A stretch of 6,982 nucleotides of DNA from the NCBI GenBank assembly GCA_013202185.1, contig JABMSA010000575.1:1-6982 (forward strand). Direction: 5' to 3'. Positions 5,482 to 6,982 of this stretch are shown here, piece by piece. Under the pieces are notes generated by a model, which saw only the letters and a program-made list of their open reading frames with translations, had not been told where the DNA came from and made no database searches. The translations under genes and the position numbers were made by a program. Position 1 is the first letter of the stretch, and each line of letters opens with the position of its first letter. Source of the stretch: Planctomycetota bacterium. Lineage in GTDB: Bacteria > Planctomycetota > PUPC01 > JABMSA01.

Positions 5482-6225
5482 ATGATTGAAGTAAAGGAAC
5501 TGCGGAAGGCCTTCGGGCCCATTGTCGCGGTCGACGGAATCTCTTTCAGGGCCGACCTTGGCGATGTGTTGGGCTTCCTCGGCCCGAACGGCGCGGGGAA
5601 GTCGACCACGATGAAGATGTTGAGTTGCTTCCTGGCGCCGGATGGGGGCACGGCCGGCATTGTCGGCCACGATGTTGTCGCCGAGCCGGTTGCGGTGCGG
5701 CGCAACATCGGCTACCTTGCGGAGAACGCGCCGGCCTACGACGAAATGACGACCGAGGCGTTTCTCAGGTTCGTGTGCGAGGCGCGTGGCATCACGAGGC
5801 GCAAGCGGGCCGAGGCGATGGAGAGAATCGTCGAGTCATGTGCCGTTGCCAGCGTGTTGCACCAGCCGATCGGCACGCTGTCGAAAGGCTATCGACGGCG
5901 CGTGGGGCTGGCTCAGGCACTGATTCACGATCCTTCGGTCTTGATTCTCGATGAACCTACCGACGGCCTCGACCCCAATCAGAAGTACGAGGTGCGGCAG
6001 TTGATCAAGAAACTGTCCAAGGACAAGTGTATTGTCGTTTCCACGCATATCCTCGAGGAAGTCGATGCCATTTGCACCCGTATGATCATCATTGATCGTG
6101 GCCGGATCCGCGTCGACTCGACGCCCAACAAGCTGCGAGAGGAGATCGGCGGCAACCTCGATGCGATCTTCCGCAAGCTGACTACGAACAGCGACGAGCC
6201 CTCGGTGGCGGGAGGTGTGAAATGA
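5482..6225 (+). CDS. ABC transporter ATP-binding protein, GldA/ABC-2 type
   Basis: This is a full-length 247-residue ABC ATPase that should power an ABC-2 export complex at the inner membrane. It has Walker A GPNGAGKST at 34-42, a Q-loop region IGYLAE at 76-81 with Glu81 in the usual Gln place (common in this branch), signature LSKGYRRRVGLAQAL at 133-147, Walker B VLILDEP at 153-159, D-loop DGLDP at 161-165 and H-loop His189 in STHILEE. The C-terminal ~30 residues (EEIGGNLDAIFRKLT) are the short tail typical of GldA-like ATPases. All catalytic motifs look intact. The stop overlaps the permease start by 4 bases (ATGA), showing translational coupling. Homologues belong to gliding-associated and general ABC-2 exporters, so motility cannot be assumed. 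The likely promoter is at 5233-5261. Confidence 0.93.
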   Translation: MIEVKELRKAFGPIVAVDGISFRADLGDVLGFLGPNGAGKSTTMKMLSCFLAPDGGTAGIVGHDVVAEPVAVRRNIGYLAENAPAYDEMTTEAFLRFVCEARGITRRKRAEAMERIVESCAVASVLHQPIGTLSKGYRRRVGLAQALIHDPSVLILDEPTDGLDPNQKYEVRQLIKKLSKDKCIVVSTHILEEVDAICTRMIIIDRGRIRVDSTPNKLREEIGGNLDAIFRKLTTNSDEPSVAGGVK

Positions 6226-6956
6226 GAGGGTTCATCAGCGTTTTCAAGCGCGAGCTGCGAAGTTACTTCTCGACGCCGCTGGCGTATGTGTTTCTTGTGG
6301 TTTTCCTACTCGCCAGCGGATTCATGGTATTCCAGAAGAACTTCTTCGAAATGCGGCAGGCGTCGATGTGGGTTTTCTTCGATGGCATGCCGCTGCTTTT
6401 CATCTTCCTGGTGCCGGCTCTGGCTATGCGATTGTGGGCGGAAGAGCGCCGAACAAATACCATCGAGCTGTTGTTCAGCTTGCCGATCACCCCTGCGCAG
6501 GCCGCGCTCGGCAAGTTCCTGGCGTGCTGGACGGTCCTTGCCCTGGCCCTTGCATTGACGTGGCCGATGGTGGCCACGGTGTGTTATCTCGGCGATCCCG
6601 ACTGGGGCCCCATCGTGACGGGTTACCTGGGCTCCTTTCTCCTGGCGGGGGCGTATCTTGCCATAGGCAGCTTCTTCTCTTGCCTCACGCGGAACCAGGT
6701 GATCGCCTTTGTGCTGGCCGTGGCGGGCTGTGCTTTTTTCCTGTCTGCGGGCAGCCCCAGCGTCATGAATTACCTGGCAGGCACACTGCCGGCGGGGATG
6801 GTGGAGGTTGTCGAGGTGCTGAGCTTCAAATCGCGCTTTGAATCCTTCCAGAGGGGCGTGGTCGAGCTTCGCGACGTGGCATTCTTTGTGCTGCTGACAG
6901 CAGGATGGCTGTGGGCAAGCGTGGTAGCTATCGGAGAAAGGAGGGCCGCAGGATGA
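6222..6956 (+). CDS. ABC-2 type transporter permease, GldF-like
   Basis: This 244-residue integral inner-membrane protein has six predicted helices at about 19-37, 52-70, 98-123, 132-155, 158-182 and 217-237. It starts FKRELRSYFSTPLAYVF (8-24), the typical amphipathic entry of GldF-like ABC-2 permeases. The cytoplasmic loop EERRTNTIELLFSLPIT (74-90) and the late segment LSFKSRFESFQRGVVELRDV (200-219) are also family hallmarks. Shine-Dalgarno GGAGG at 6211-6215 lies six bases before the ATG. The ATG overlaps the ATPase stop, and its own stop overlaps the next start. It should pair with the upstream ATPase, and probably with the downstream GldG-like protein, to form an exporter of unknown substrate. 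Length is normal and nothing is missing. Confidence 0.92.
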   Translation: MRGFISVFKRELRSYFSTPLAYVFLVVFLLASGFMVFQKNFFEMRQASMWVFFDGMPLLFIFLVPALAMRLWAEERRTNTIELLFSLPITPAQAALGKFLACWTVLALALALTWPMVATVCYLGDPDWGPIVTGYLGSFLLAGAYLAIGSFFSCLTRNQVIAFVLAVAGCAFFLSAGSPSVMNYLAGTLPAGMVEVVEVLSFKSRFESFQRGVVELRDVAFFVLLTAGWLWASVVAIGERRAAG

Positions 6957-6982
6957 AATCGATACTTCGCATGGTACTGGCC
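6953..6982 (+). CDS. Third operon gene, 5' fragment (probably GldG-like)
   Basis: Only ten codons (MKSILRMVLA) lie in the window. The ATG overlaps the permease stop as ATGA and follows AAGGAGG at 6938-6944 by 8 bases, so the start is secure. The short basic then hydrophobic N-terminus suits a membrane anchor. In related operons the ATPase-permease pair is followed by a GldG-like membrane protein with a large extracytoplasmic domain. That identity comes from gene order alone. Confidence 0.6.
   Translation, partial: MKSILRMVLA

Noticed and set aside
5722..5724. Glu in place of the Q-loop Gln in the ABC ATPase as a loss of function
   Set aside because: Glu here is common in GldA-like and related ABC-2 ATPases, and all other motifs are intact.
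1..6982. CRISPR array, tRNA or rRNA
   Set aside because: No regularly spaced repeat series, cloverleaf or rRNA-like sequence was seen on either strand.

Overview
The window is GC-rich bacterial DNA with dense genes, conventional Shine-Dalgarno sites and three near-consensus sigma70-type promoters. A pair of GC-rich GTT-loop hairpins at its left edge and a low-complexity acidic/serine repeat tract near 5.1 kb resemble dispersed intergenic repeats of Planctomycetes, other PVC-group bacteria and related environmental lineages such as Hydrogenedentes. The assignment rests on repeat style and gene type only, and no phylogenetic marker gene is present.

Left edge (1-262): two REP-like hairpins, an AT-rich dyad, a possible -10 box, and a compact palindromic element (170-272) bounded by perfect 21-bp inverted repeats that looks like a MITE. 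Its right arm overlaps the longest possible start of the first gene.

Centre left (263-4425): three plus-strand genes. The first encodes a large protein rich in predicted beta strands, of a poorly characterised PVC-type family. The second encodes a TIM-barrel protein that resembles aldo/keto reductases but shows no recognisable catalytic tetrad. The third encodes a two-part beta-sandwich protein with a carbohydrate-binding-like C-terminal half. A clear promoter whose -35 box overlaps the first gene's stop codon should drive genes two and three as a unit. A role in carbohydrate handling is a guess from fold impressions and adjacency.

Centre (4426-5481): a convergent minus-strand gene for a 127-residue protein with a C-terminal helix-turn-helix and an almost perfect promoter. 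A 568-bp divergent intergenic region follows. It holds two 35-bp direct repeats 154 bp apart, an acidic-codon repeat tract between them, a promoter whose -35 lies inside the second repeat, and three dyads in the leader of the next operon.

Right (5482-6982): an overlapping operon of the GldA/GldF/GldG type. It has an ABC ATPase, a six-helix ABC-2 permease and the first ten codons of a third gene, coupled by ATGA overlaps. The products should form an inner-membrane ABC-2 exporter complex whose substrate cannot be read from sequence.
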